Source of the DNA: Desertimonas sp963786985 | Lineage (GTDB): Bacteria > Actinomycetota > Acidimicrobiia > Acidimicrobiales > Ilumatobacteraceae | Direction of reading: 5' to 3' | Length of the DNA stretch: 64,000 nt | NCBI GenBank assembly: GCA_963786985.1 | Contig: CAWBBL010000015.1 | Span: 177,698 to 241,697, forward strand | Part shown: one piece after another, positions 24,327 to 33,474 of the stretch | Layout of the letters: the number at the start of each line of letters is the position of its first letter | Numbering within the stretch: the first letter of the stretch is position 1 | The notes under the pieces: generated by a model | Database searches by the model: none | What the model saw: the letters and a program-made list of their open reading frames with translations, nothing else | What the model was told of the DNA's origin: nothing | Program-made: the position numbers and the translations under genes

Positions 24327-25394
24327 ATGGACCATCGATCGAAGCTCGTGACGCCGCCGGACGGCCTCACGGCCCCGACGCGCCCGAAGCCGGGCATCAA
24401 GGAAGTCGCCCAACATGCCGGCGTGGCCATCTCGTCCGTCTCCCGCGTTCTCTCCGGGCATCCGGACGTCAGCGCGGCGATGCGCGATCTGGTCAACAGC
24501 GCCGTACTCGAGTTGGGCTATCGCCCGAATGCCCTCGCTCGCGGTCTACGCAGCCAGCGAAGCATGTCGGTCGGTTTTGCCGTCGCCGACCTCGCCAATC
24601 CGATCTTCGCCGACATCGTCCGGGGCGCCGAACGAGAGTTGCGTGCCAGCGGGTATTCGCTGTTGCTGACGAACTCCGAGGGGGATCCCGAGCTCGACGC
24701 CGACAACATCGAACTGCTCGAGGATCGTCAAGTCGATGGCATGCTCCTGTCGCTCACGCAGGAAGACAACGCCGAAGTCATTCGTGCGCTGCGCGCCAGC
24801 GCGCTTCCGATGGTGCTCCTCGACCGCGACCGACCCGAAGGGGTCAAGGCATTGCTCGCCCGCTTCGATCATCGGCTCGGCATGACGGCTGCGGTACGTC
24901 ACCTTCTGGACCTTGGCCACCGTGACTTCGCAATGGTGACCGGTGGCCCGGCTCTCCCGGCACGCGATCGACGCACGGCGGTCGAGGAGACGCTGTGGCC
25001 GAGCGGCGGTCGTTGCAAGATCGTCGAGGGAGCGTTTGGAGTCGAGGGTGGCTATCGGGGGACCCTGCAGGCGCTCGACCGCACGCCGCGTCCGACGGCC
25101 TTGATTGCCGCAGGTAACACGTTGATGGCTGGTGCGATCCGGGCACTCCACGAGCTCGGAATACAGATTGGAAGCGACATCTCGTTCGTCGGCTGCGACA
25201 ACGTCCTTGTCGCCGAGCTGCATCAGCCACCCATCGCGGTCGTGTATCGCGACGCTGGTGCCCTCGGCACGGCAGGGGCAAGCATGTTGCTCAGTGCGCT
25301 GAGCACGAGCCTCCCCGATTCGCCCGTCGAGGACACGGTGCTGCCGACCGAGTTCATGGTCAGGCCAAGTTGCGGCCCGCCACCGGACCGATAG
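24327..25394 (+). CDS. LacI-family transcriptional regulator (sugar cluster 1)
   Basis: A 355-residue repressor. The helix-turn-helix is IKEVAQHAGVAISSVSRVLSGHPDVS (about residues 21-46), with the hinge helix LARGLRSQ near 72. A periplasmic-binding-protein-like ligand domain follows (VGFAVADLANPIFADIVRGAERELRASGYSLLL). ATG 24327 gives the normal spacing to the HTH; an upstream GTG at 24273 is possible. It stands at one end of a cluster with an importer and sugar-type enzymes, which it probably controls. Confidence 0.9.
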   Translation: MDHRSKLVTPPDGLTAPTRPKPGIKEVAQHAGVAISSVSRVLSGHPDVSAAMRDLVNSAVLELGYRPNALARGLRSQRSMSVGFAVADLANPIFADIVRGAERELRASGYSLLLTNSEGDPELDADNIELLEDRQVDGMLLSLTQEDNAEVIRALRASALPMVLLDRDRPEGVKALLARFDHRLGMTAAVRHLLDLGHRDFAMVTGGPALPARDRRTAVEETLWPSGGRCKIVEGAFGVEGGYRGTLQALDRTPRPTALIAAGNTLMAGAIRALHELGIQIGSDISFVGCDNVLVAELHQPPIAVVYRDAGALGTAGASMLLSALSTSLPDSPVEDTVLPTEFMVRPSCGPPPDR

Positions 25395-25402
25395 CGCTCG
25401 AA

Positions 25403-27760
25403 TCACGCGTCGTCACCCAACGCGACGAGAGCGGCGTTGACGAGCTGTTCGGGCAGGAGGTCGAAGTGGTTGTACAGGTCGACGATCGACCCTGATTGTC
25501 CAAAGTCGTCGACTCCCACGGGCACCACCCGTGTCCCGAAGACGGACCCGAGCCACGCGAGCGCGTGGCTGGCGGCGTCGTGCACCGTGACGATGGGCAA
25601 CCGTCGCTCGGACGGCGGCACCAGCGTTGCCAGCGGGTGGCCAACGGACGGTCGACGGGCTGTCCGGGCGGCATCGCGTAGCTCTCGACGCCATGCCCTG
25701 TACAGGCGGTCGGGACTTGTCAGATCCAGCACCACTGCCGCGACGCCTTCGACATCGAGCGCTCGCGCCGCCGCGAATGCCTCTGGAACGACGGCACCCG
25801 ACGCGGCGATGACGATCTCCGCCGGTCGATGTGGTTCGACGAGTCGGTAGCCGCCCGAGATGACCTGGGACCGCAGTCGTTCAACGCCGAGACGTTGCCG
25901 AGCTTCCGCGAATGGCCGCTGGTCGATCGGGCGCGTGGACAGGCGGAGATACAAGCTCTCTCCCGCTGTCGTGCTCAGGTTGTGCAGACCGTCGCACAAC
26001 AACCAATCGAGCGCTTCCGCGTAGGCCGGCTCGACGAGGCTGATTCCCGGCAATTCCATGCCGATCGAGGCAGTGATCGTGCTCTGATGCGCTCCGCCCT
26101 CCGGCGCCAAGGTAATGCCGGCTGGTGTGCCGGCCACGATGAAGCGAGCCCCGTTGTAGAGGCCATAGATCAACGCATCGAGGCCGCGGCACACGAAGGG
26201 GTCGTACACGGTGCCCACGGGGAGCAGGTGCTCGCCATGGAGCTCGTGGCCGAGGCCGAGCGCATGGAGCATGAGGAACAGGTTCATCTCGCTGATTCCC
26301 AGCTCGATGTGCTGTCCGCCGGGTGACTCGTGCCAACGCAGGAGCCGTCCGTCACCCAGGTAGTCCGTTTGCTCCTCGGCGCTGAAGACCCCCATCTTGT
26401 TGATCCAGCCGCCGAGGTTCGTCGACACGCTGACATCGGGGGAGGTCGTGACCAGTCGGCGGCCGACGTCGGGTTCGGCCGCCAACGCCGTGAGCACCCT
26501 CCCGAATGTCTCCTGGGTCGACACCGCCTTGCTCGTGACGACACGCGTGCTGAGCGGGACGTCGACGAGTGGCCGCGGCCCGACGGACTCGTTGTTCAGC
26601 TCGCGGCCCGTCTCGGCGCAGACCTCGCCCGCCGAACTGTCCGGTGGGAACCGATCCCACTCATTGGCCGGCGTCAGTCCCGAGACCCGACGAAACTCGG
26701 CGATTTGCTGATCGCTGAGCATCGCGGCGTGGTTCAGCGGGTCGCCCGCGATCGGCAGACCCCAGCCCTTGATCGTGTAGGCAAACACGATGCTCGGCCG
26801 ATCGGTCACGGCGTCGCACGCTCGGAACGCGGCGAGCAGTGTCTGGTGGTCGTGCCCGCCGAGATTCTGAATCAACGCGGCGACGTCCTCCTCCTTCACG
26901 TCGGCGAGCGCTGTGCGGACCTTGGTCTCTGCTCCGTCGCAGAATCGGTCGCGAAGTTCGGCTCCCGTCAATCGGAACAGCGACTGGTACCTCTCGTTCG
27001 ACATGTCGTCGACGTGACGCCGTAGTGCCGCTCCACCGGGACGCTCGAAAGCGGTGCGCAGTCGTTGGCCATACTTCGCCACGACGACATGCCAGCCCGA
27101 GTCCTCGAAGACCCGCATGAGCTTGTGAACCTTCATCTCCGGAATGACGCGGTCGAGACTCTGCCTGTTGACATCGACAACCCACATCACATTGCCGAGC
27201 CGCTGCAGGGCGGGGTCGGTGATCGCCTCCCAGATGTTTCCCTCGTCGAGCTCTGCGTCTCCGACGAGGGCGATGAAGCGTGTCGGTTGATCTGTCACGG
27301 TCCCGAAGTGGGACTCGATGTAGCGGCGCGCCGCAGCGGCGAACAATGGGGCGGTCGCGCCGAGGCCGACTGAACCGGTCGAGAAGTCGGCGACGTCGGG
27401 GTCCTTCGTGCGCGACGGGTAGGCCTGGAGGCCACCGAAGTCACGAAGACGACGAAGGTAGGTCGCATCGAGTTCGCCGGTGAGGTACTTGATGGCGTGG
27501 AAGACCGGTGACGCATGCGGCTTGACCGCCACCTTGTCGGCGCGGCGCAGGTGGCCGAACCACAGCGCGGTCATGATGCCGACCATTGACGCCGACGACG
27601 CCTGGTGGCCACCAACCTTGAGCTGAAACTCGGCGTGGCGTCCCGCAGGGGACGGTGCGGGCGGCCGCTCGCGGTTGGCGGCATCGATCATCCTCGTCGC
27701 CAACCACAGAACTCTGCGTTCGATCTCGATCAGCGTGGCCGCCGACCTGTACTCCGACAT
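25403..27760 (-). CDS. AceE/transketolase-like TPP-dependent enzyme
   Basis: A 785-residue protein combining a transketolase-type TPP domain, a pyrimidine-binding domain and a transketolase C-terminal domain, resembling homodimeric E1 (AceE). The TPP/Mg motif is GDAELDEGNIWEAITDPALQRLGNVMWVVDVNRQSLD (residues about 167-204); AYPSRTKDPDVADFSTGSVGLG resembles the substrate channel of AceE; ISEMNLFLM has the catalytic-type Glu. It probably decarboxylates a 2-oxo acid or transfers a ketol unit. No E2 or E3 gene is nearby, so the partner is elsewhere or not needed. ATG 27760 chosen over an earlier start at 27784. It is shorter than typical AceE. Confidence 0.82.
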   Translation of the reverse strand: MSEYRSAATLIEIERRVLWLATRMIDAANRERPPAPSPAGRHAEFQLKVGGHQASSASMVGIMTALWFGHLRRADKVAVKPHASPVFHAIKYLTGELDATYLRRLRDFGGLQAYPSRTKDPDVADFSTGSVGLGATAPLFAAAARRYIESHFGTVTDQPTRFIALVGDAELDEGNIWEAITDPALQRLGNVMWVVDVNRQSLDRVIPEMKVHKLMRVFEDSGWHVVVAKYGQRLRTAFERPGGAALRRHVDDMSNERYQSLFRLTGAELRDRFCDGAETKVRTALADVKEEDVAALIQNLGGHDHQTLLAAFRACDAVTDRPSIVFAYTIKGWGLPIAGDPLNHAAMLSDQQIAEFRRVSGLTPANEWDRFPPDSSAGEVCAETGRELNNESVGPRPLVDVPLSTRVVTSKAVSTQETFGRVLTALAAEPDVGRRLVTTSPDVSVSTNLGGWINKMGVFSAEEQTDYLGDGRLLRWHESPGGQHIELGISEMNLFLMLHALGLGHELHGEHLLPVGTVYDPFVCRGLDALIYGLYNGARFIVAGTPAGITLAPEGGAHQSTITASIGMELPGISLVEPAYAEALDWLLCDGLHNLSTTAGESLYLRLSTRPIDQRPFAEARQRLGVERLRSQVISGGYRLVEPHRPAEIVIAASGAVVPEAFAAARALDVEGVAAVVLDLTSPDRLYRAWRRELRDAARTARRPSVGHPLATLVPPSERRLPIVTVHDAASHALAWLGSVFGTRVVPVGVDDFGQSGSIVDLYNHFDLLPEQLVNAALVALGDDA

Positions 27761-27825
27761 GACACTCCAGTCCGTGCGTCTCACCGGCCCGATTGACGTG
27801 AGAAACGACGACCGCTAAGGTCGCC

Positions 27826-27837
27826 GGTATCGATTCC
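27826..27837. promoter_or_regulatory. candidate LacI-type operator in the divergent promoter region
   Basis: GGTATCGATTCC, a near-palindrome with central CG, lies between the divergent AceE-like and binding-protein genes. It fits control of both by lacI-1. Only two such sites were seen, so the consensus is weak. Confidence 0.3.
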
Positions 27838-27874
27838 AGCCTGAGGTCCGGAATCCTAGGTGAGGGGGAACTGC

Positions 27875-28972
27875 ATGATGAGACGCAAAGTGTCCGCACT
27901 GATCGTCGTGATCCCGACGCTGCTGTGGTCAGCATCAGCGATTGGCGCTGAGTCAGGTCCGACTGACTCCACGGAGCCAGCCGGTACCGCTGCTGAGGCG
28001 GAAACTTCCGAGCCCGGCGCGCCCGGAACCGGAGCGGTGGAAACCGAGCAACCGTCGGTGGCCGAGGCCGCGCCCGCCGAACCGGGCAGCGGCGAGGGTC
28101 TCACGATCGGATATCTCTCGAACCTGGAATCGGTTCCGATCGTGCACGTGATCTCCGAGGGAATCAGGGAGCAGGCCGAGATCGCCGGGGTGAATCTGCT
28201 GTTCTGTGACGGCAACGGCGACAACGCCACCGGTCTCGACTGCATGCGGATGTTCCGAGATCAAGGCGCCCAGGGAGTGCTCAACTTCCAGCACGATGTC
28301 GAAGCGGCGCCGAGCATGTGCGAGGCCGGCCCCGAGGGCGTACCGACGTTCGCCATCGACATTCCCCAGCCCCCCTGCCAGACCGCCTTCATGGGCGTCG
28401 ACAACTCCTACGGTGGCGGCATTGCCGGAGACGTGCTCGGTCAGTACTTCGCCGACAACTTCGATTGCGAGTACGACGCGTGGGTCTCACTCGAGCAACC
28501 CGAGATCGGTCAACCCAACGAGGATCGGATGGGTGGCTACCGCGAAGGTTTCGCCGAACACTGCGGTGAGGTCCATGACCTTCGCCAGGTCGCCTTCGAC
28601 GCTTCGACCGAGGATGCCCGGGTCAAGATGGCCGATGTGCTCACGGCGCTGCCGGATGCCGAGCGGATCATCGTCACGTCGATCGACGACGAGGGAATCG
28701 TCGGGGCGTTTGCCGCCGCCGGCGTTGCCGGCCGCGAAGATCAGCTCTATGCCGCGTCGCTGGGAATGGCCGATGACACCATGCGATGCGGGCTCCAGGA
28801 GAACCCGAATTGGGTCGTCTCGACGGCGATCTTCCCGGAGCGATACGGATGGGTCGGGATCCCGTACATGATCAAAGCAATCAATGGTGAAGAGGTGCCC
28901 GAGGAGCTGTTCGTGCCGCTGGTGGCGGTGACCGGCGAGACCATCGGGGACTACTACGAGCTTTCTTGCTGA
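27875..28972 (+). CDS. sugar ABC transporter substrate-binding protein
   Basis: A 365-residue exported protein. Residues 1-25 are a signal peptide (MRRKVSALIVVIPTLLWSASAIGAE) with no lipobox cysteine, followed by an acidic Pro/Glu/Thr linker to about residue 72. The binding fold (Peripla_BP_4/RbsB type) follows: LTIGYLSNLESVPIVHVISEGIREQAEIAG, CMRMFRDQGAQGVLNF and the GVDNSYGGGIAGDVLG block. GAGGGGG eight bases before ATG 27875 decides the start over GTG 27860. It is followed by matching ATPase and permease genes. Confidence 0.9.
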   Translation: MMRRKVSALIVVIPTLLWSASAIGAESGPTDSTEPAGTAAEAETSEPGAPGTGAVETEQPSVAEAAPAEPGSGEGLTIGYLSNLESVPIVHVISEGIREQAEIAGVNLLFCDGNGDNATGLDCMRMFRDQGAQGVLNFQHDVEAAPSMCEAGPEGVPTFAIDIPQPPCQTAFMGVDNSYGGGIAGDVLGQYFADNFDCEYDAWVSLEQPEIGQPNEDRMGGYREGFAEHCGEVHDLRQVAFDASTEDARVKMADVLTALPDAERIIVTSIDDEGIVGAFAAAGVAGREDQLYAASLGMADDTMRCGLQENPNWVVSTAIFPERYGWVGIPYMIKAINGEEVPEELFVPLVAVTGETIGDYYELSC

Positions 28973-29002
28973 TCTCCGAGACGTCGACGAGGGCGAGCGC
29001 CG

Positions 29003-30505
29003 ATGTCTGAGGCCGCCGTCGTCGAAGTCGAAGGCATCAGGAAGTCGTTCAGCGGCGTCGAGGTGCTCCACGGCGTCGACCTGACCGCAACTGGCGGCTC
29101 CGTTCTCGCGCTCCTTGGCGAGAACGGAGCCGGCAAGTCGACACTGATGAAGATCCTTGTCGGCGATTACGCACCGGACTCCGGACGCGTCACGTTCGAT
29201 GGCCACGACATCACTGGTGCAACGCCGCTGATCGCCGCCGCCGCCGGGATCCGGATGGTCTTCCAAGAGCTCAGCGATGCCCCACCGCTGTCGGTCACCG
29301 AGAACATCTGCCTCGGCCGTTGGCCGAAGCGCCGTGGCAGGGTCGACTGGCGAGTGGCGCGAGCGCAAGCGGTCGGCGCGCTGGACCGGCTGGGATCTGA
29401 CATCGACCCCGACCGAACCGTCGGATCCCTCCGGATCGGCGAGCGTCAGGTCGTCGAGATCGCCAGAGCGCTTTCGGGCAACGCACGCTGTCTGATCCTC
29501 GACGAGCCCACGGCGGCGTTGTCCGCAGGGGAATCCGACAGGCTCTTCGAGATCATTCGGCGGCTGCGGACCGCCGGCGTCGCGATCATCTACATCACGC
29601 ATCGCCTCGACGAAGTCCAGCAGATTGCCGATCGAGTGCAGGTCTTGCGTGACGGCGAGACGGTCCTCGAGGGCGTCGTCGCAGACCACGGCCGCGATGC
29701 GATGGTGGAGGCGATGGTCGGTCGACGGGTCGATTCGACGCTGCGGCCCGCCGCAACATCTCAGCCACCGGAGGTCGACCCGGTCATCCGGCTTCGCAAG
29801 CTGTCGTCCGAGCGCTCGTTCGCCGATGTCGATCTCGAACTGCGCCCCGGCGAGATCGTCGCCCTCTACGGCAGGGTCGGGGCGGGGACGCAGGAGGTCG
29901 CCGAGGCGATCTACGGCGTTCGCGATACTGACTCCGGGGCGATCGAAGTGGGAGGTCAGGTGGCGCCGATGAATGGCCCGGCGAGCGCCATCCGAGGCGG
30001 GGTCGGACTCCTGCCTGGCGATCGTCAACGGGAAGGCGCGTTCATGAACCGGCCCGTCGCCGAGAACCTCTGCGTGGCGAGCTGGCCCGCGCTCTCGCGG
30101 CGCGGCGTCATTACCGGCAGGCGTGAGGCGGCCGCGTACCGACGCTGGCACGACCGTTTGCGGATTCGATCGCGCAACGATCCACGCCAGCCGATGGCGA
30201 CGCTGTCGGGTGGTAATCAACAGAAGGTGCTCCTGGGTCGCTGGTTGGAACGCGACGTCAAGGTCTTGTTGCTCGTCGAGCCGACCCGCGGCGTGGATGT
30301 CGGAGCCCGCGAGGAGATCTATCGGGCGATCCGGGCGCTGACCGAGCGAGGGCTGGCCGTGCTCGTGGCGACGAGCGACCACGAGGAGGTCGTCCAACTC
30401 GCGGACCGCGCGCTGATCATGGTCCGCGGCCGGATCGTTCGGGAGCTGAGTGGTGATCAGGTCACGGGGAATGAGATCGTCGCTGCTGCGGGAGGACTGC
30501 CCTGA
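29003..30505 (+). CDS. sugar ABC transporter ATPase, two domains (RbsA type)
   Basis: A 500-residue duplicated ATPase that powers the cluster 1 importer. The first domain has Walker A GENGAGKST (residues 38-46), signature LRIGERQ and Walker B LILDEPTAAL. The second domain has the degenerate Walker A GRVGAGTQE and signature LSGGNQQKV followed by LLVEPTRGVD, in which the usual Asp before Glu is Val. Asymmetric sites of this kind are normal for RbsA/MglA proteins. It lies 30 bp after the binding-protein gene. Confidence 0.93.
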   Translation: MSEAAVVEVEGIRKSFSGVEVLHGVDLTATGGSVLALLGENGAGKSTLMKILVGDYAPDSGRVTFDGHDITGATPLIAAAAGIRMVFQELSDAPPLSVTENICLGRWPKRRGRVDWRVARAQAVGALDRLGSDIDPDRTVGSLRIGERQVVEIARALSGNARCLILDEPTAALSAGESDRLFEIIRRLRTAGVAIIYITHRLDEVQQIADRVQVLRDGETVLEGVVADHGRDAMVEAMVGRRVDSTLRPAATSQPPEVDPVIRLRKLSSERSFADVDLELRPGEIVALYGRVGAGTQEVAEAIYGVRDTDSGAIEVGGQVAPMNGPASAIRGGVGLLPGDRQREGAFMNRPVAENLCVASWPALSRRGVITGRREAAAYRRWHDRLRIRSRNDPRQPMATLSGGNQQKVLLGRWLERDVKVLLLVEPTRGVDVGAREEIYRAIRALTERGLAVLVATSDHEEVVQLADRALIMVRGRIVRELSGDQVTGNEIVAAAGGLP

Positions 30506-30528
30506 ACCAGCCGGCCGAACTGACGTCG

Positions 30529-31509
30529 GTGGCCGAGCCGACTGGAGCGCAGACCGTCGAGCTTCCCTCGCGCGGCCGTCGCGCCCTCCCGAAGGTCACC
30601 GCCCTCTTCGTTGTGCTGACCGTCGAGATCGTCACCTTCTCGATCCTCGCACCGGCATTCCTGACGCGGGCCAACTTCCTCAACGTTCTGACAGCGATCG
30701 CGGTGACGGGGATCGTGGCCATGCCGGGCACGTTCCTGATCATCGCCGGCCAGTTCGACCTCTCCGTGGCGTCGATCATCGCCTTGTCGGGGGTGGCGAT
30801 GGCGACGGCGGCCGAAGGACACTCCATGCCGCTCGCCATCGTCGTGGCGTTCGCCGTCGGAAGTCTCGCCGGCGCCGTCAACGGCTTCCTGGTCACCGTC
30901 GTCGGTGTGAATGCCCTGATCACGACGCTCGGCATGTTGTCGGTGCTCAGCGGCCTCGCACGGGTGATCGCCGACGGACTCTCTGTCAGTGTCCAAGACT
31001 TCTCGACCCTCGGAACCTCACGGCCGCTCGGAATCCCGCTACCCGTCATCATCTTTCTCGCAGTGGTCGGACTGTTCTCGTTCGTCGGTCGGTTCACGAC
31101 GTTCGGTCGATCGGTGTACGCCATCGGTTCCAATCCCGCCGCGGCGCGCCTTGCCGGCATCCGGACACGACGGGTGATCTGTCTGCTCTTCCTCCTGTCC
31201 GGTCTGGCGTGTGCCCTCGCCGGTCTCATCCTGACGTCGATGCTCGGGTCCGCTTCACCGACGGCCTCGGCTGGTCTCGAGTTGTCCGTCGTGACCGCCA
31301 TCATCCTCGGGGGAACGACACTGTCGGGTGGTGAAGGCACCGCGTTCGGGACACTCGTCGGGCTCCTGATCGTTGGATTCTTGAACAACGGGTTGATCAT
31401 CCAAGGGGTGGATCCGTTCTGGCAGTACGTCGCCCAGGGAGGGCTCTTGATCGGAGCGGTCTCCGTCGATCGACTCCGCGAGCGCCTCAGCGGGGACACG
31501 AGACAGTGA
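30529..31509 (+). CDS. sugar ABC transporter permease (RbsC type)
   Basis: A 326-residue membrane protein with about nine to ten helices. It carries the CUT2 permease hallmarks FLIIAGQFDLSVASIIALSG (near residue 70), the cytosolic coupling segment SVYAIGSNPAAARLAGIRTRRV and the LGGTTLSGGEGTAFGTLVG repeat. GTG 30529 is the first plausible start after the ATPase stop. It completes the importer with the two genes before it. The N-terminal 25 residues are cytosolic. Confidence 0.9.
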   Translation: MAEPTGAQTVELPSRGRRALPKVTALFVVLTVEIVTFSILAPAFLTRANFLNVLTAIAVTGIVAMPGTFLIIAGQFDLSVASIIALSGVAMATAAEGHSMPLAIVVAFAVGSLAGAVNGFLVTVVGVNALITTLGMLSVLSGLARVIADGLSVSVQDFSTLGTSRPLGIPLPVIIFLAVVGLFSFVGRFTTFGRSVYAIGSNPAAARLAGIRTRRVICLLFLLSGLACALAGLILTSMLGSASPTASAGLELSVVTAIILGGTTLSGGEGTAFGTLVGLLIVGFLNNGLIIQGVDPFWQYVAQGGLLIGAVSVDRLRERLSGDTRQ

Positions 31510-31537
31510 GTAGGGGTTCTCGAACACGGGAGTGGAC

Positions 31538-33013
31538 ATGGGCGACTTGTTCGATGTCGTGATCGTCGGCGCAGGCTCCGCCGGATGTGCGCTTGCGCGA
31601 CGTCTGACGGACGACCCGTCGGTGAACGTGGCACTGGTCGAGGCTGGTGGGAACCCCACACACCCGTTCATCGCCGCACCGACCGAGTACTTCAAGCTCT
31701 GGGGAACCGAGCTCGACTGGAACTACGAGTCGATACCCCAACGAGGCACGGCCGATCGCCGCCACCGCCTGCCACGCGGTCGGGTCCTCGGCGGCACCAG
31801 CGCGATCAACGGCATGGTCTACTTGCGCGGGGCACGCGAGGACTTCGACGGGTGGGAACAGGCCGGTTGCGTGGGATGGGGGTGGGACCACGTGCGCCGG
31901 TCCTACGAACAACTCGAAGAACTCGTACTCCCGAGGGTTCCGGAGGACACGAACGAGCTCTCCCAAGTCTTCATCGATGCGGCGCAGGAGGTCGGCTTCC
32001 GGTTCAATCCGTTCTTTGACGATGGCGACCTCGAGGGGTGCGGATGGAACCGTATGAGCGTCCATCAGGGGCAACGTCAAAGCTCGTATCGGGCATTTGT
32101 CGAGCCTGTCCTCGATCGGTCGAACCTGCACCTGATCACAGACGCCGTCGCCGATCGATTGGAGGTCTCCAAGACCGGCGCAGTGACTGGACTGAACGTC
32201 CACGAAGCGGCTGGGCATGATCGCCGGCTCGGCGCGGGGCAGGTGATCCTGTGCGCCGGCGCCTACGAGTCACCACGACTGCTGATGCTCTCGGGCATCG
32301 GTCCCGCCGAGCACTTGCGTGACCGCGACATCGACGTGGTGGTTGACCTTCCGGTGGGAAACAACCTCCAGGACCATCTGCTTGTCGGAGTGGTCCAAAC
32401 GGCAACCCGGCCGATCGATCCACTGCACGCGCACATGACGGAGAGCTGCTCGTTCTCGCGGTCTTCCCCCGATGCCGTGAGCTGTGACATCGAGATCTCG
32501 TTCAACAAGGAGATGCATTTCGCGCCGCCGGTCGACGACGGAGTGCCTCGGTTCACGATCATTCCAGGGGTCACCCGCCTCCGCAGTCGCGGCACGGTGC
32601 GCCTGCCCCAGTCGGGCTCAACGGACCGGCTGGAGATCGATCACGGCTACTTCACCGAGCCGGACGACATGACCGCCCTGATCGAGGCGGTGCGACAGAG
32701 CCGGGCGATCGCCGCTGCGCCGGCGTTCGCCGAGTGGTCCAGCGGTGAGTATTTTCCGGGCCCGGGCGTCGAGACCGACGAAGAGATCGCGACGTACATC
32801 TGCCAGAACGTCAGCACGTGGTTCCATCCCGCTGGCAGTTGCACGATGGGTACGACGCCGAACTCGGTCGTCACGCCAGACCTACGTGTGATCGGAACCT
32901 CGGGTTTGCGGGTGGCCGACGCTTCGGTGATGCCGACCGTCGTCACCGTGAACACCAACGCGGCGTCGATGATGATCGGCTGGAGGGCCGCCGATCACGT
33001 TCTCGCCGGGTAG
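31538..33013 (+). CDS. GMC-family FAD oxidoreductase
   Basis: A 491-residue flavoprotein of the glucose-methanol-choline family, which oxidises alcohols or sugars. It shows the FAD-binding VVIVGAGSAGCALARRL at the N-terminus, GRVLGGTSAINGMVYLRG (GMC signature 1), GAYESPRLLMLSGIGPAE (signature 2) and the C-terminal catalytic His/Asn region WFHPAGSCTMG...TNAASMMIGWRAAD. There is no signal peptide, so it works in the cytoplasm. In this cluster it may oxidise the imported sugar. The start could also be GTG 31532. Confidence 0.9.
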   Translation: MGDLFDVVIVGAGSAGCALARRLTDDPSVNVALVEAGGNPTHPFIAAPTEYFKLWGTELDWNYESIPQRGTADRRHRLPRGRVLGGTSAINGMVYLRGAREDFDGWEQAGCVGWGWDHVRRSYEQLEELVLPRVPEDTNELSQVFIDAAQEVGFRFNPFFDDGDLEGCGWNRMSVHQGQRQSSYRAFVEPVLDRSNLHLITDAVADRLEVSKTGAVTGLNVHEAAGHDRRLGAGQVILCAGAYESPRLLMLSGIGPAEHLRDRDIDVVVDLPVGNNLQDHLLVGVVQTATRPIDPLHAHMTESCSFSRSSPDAVSCDIEISFNKEMHFAPPVDDGVPRFTIIPGVTRLRSRGTVRLPQSGSTDRLEIDHGYFTEPDDMTALIEAVRQSRAIAAAPAFAEWSSGEYFPGPGVETDEEIATYICQNVSTWFHPAGSCTMGTTPNSVVTPDLRVIGTSGLRVADASVMPTVVTVNTNAASMMIGWRAADHVLAG

Positions 33014-33077
33014 TCGCAAACGCTGAGACAGCCGACATCTCGACGCGTCGTCGTCGATTCCTGAGAGGAGCAATGCA

Positions 33078-33413
33078 ATGGGAAATGTCCGAGCCGGGTT
33101 CACGCTTCGCCTCAAGCCGGGAGGTCTCGACGAATACATGAGACGTCACGACGAGATCTGGCCCGAGCTGGTCGCCGAGATGGCTGCGAAAGGAGTCCGC
33201 CAGGTGACGATCTTTCACGCCGACTCGACGCTGTTCATCTACTCGGAGATCACCGATGCGGACGCGTGGAGCCGCTTGTGGAACCTGGACATCCATCTCC
33301 GCTGGGCCGCCGAACTCGAGCCGTACTTGGAGCTCGCCGAGGACGGGACACCCGACTCCCGCGACCTCACCGAGATCTTCCACCTCCTCCCGGCCGACTC
33401 CGAGGCCGACTGA
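33078..33413 (+). CDS. rhaM: L-rhamnose mutarotase family protein
   Basis: A 111-residue protein of the RhaM/RhaU family, which interconverts the anomers of L-rhamnose or related 6-deoxy sugars. Family features are RAGFTLRLKPGGLDEYMRRHDEIWPEL, with the conserved His after MRR, then QVTIFHADSTLFIYSEI and a C-terminal segment ending EIFHL. ATG 33078 follows GAGAGGAG at a good distance. Its presence suggests a deoxy-hexose substrate for cluster 1, though related proteins act on L-fucose and uncharacterised sugars. Confidence 0.88.
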   Translation: MGNVRAGFTLRLKPGGLDEYMRRHDEIWPELVAEMAAKGVRQVTIFHADSTLFIYSEITDADAWSRLWNLDIHLRWAAELEPYLELAEDGTPDSRDLTEIFHLLPADSEAD

Positions 33414-33474
33414 ACCGACCTGGCGCGGCGCCGACGCCTGAGGCGGGGCGTGGTCGATTGCGGCCGCGCTGCCG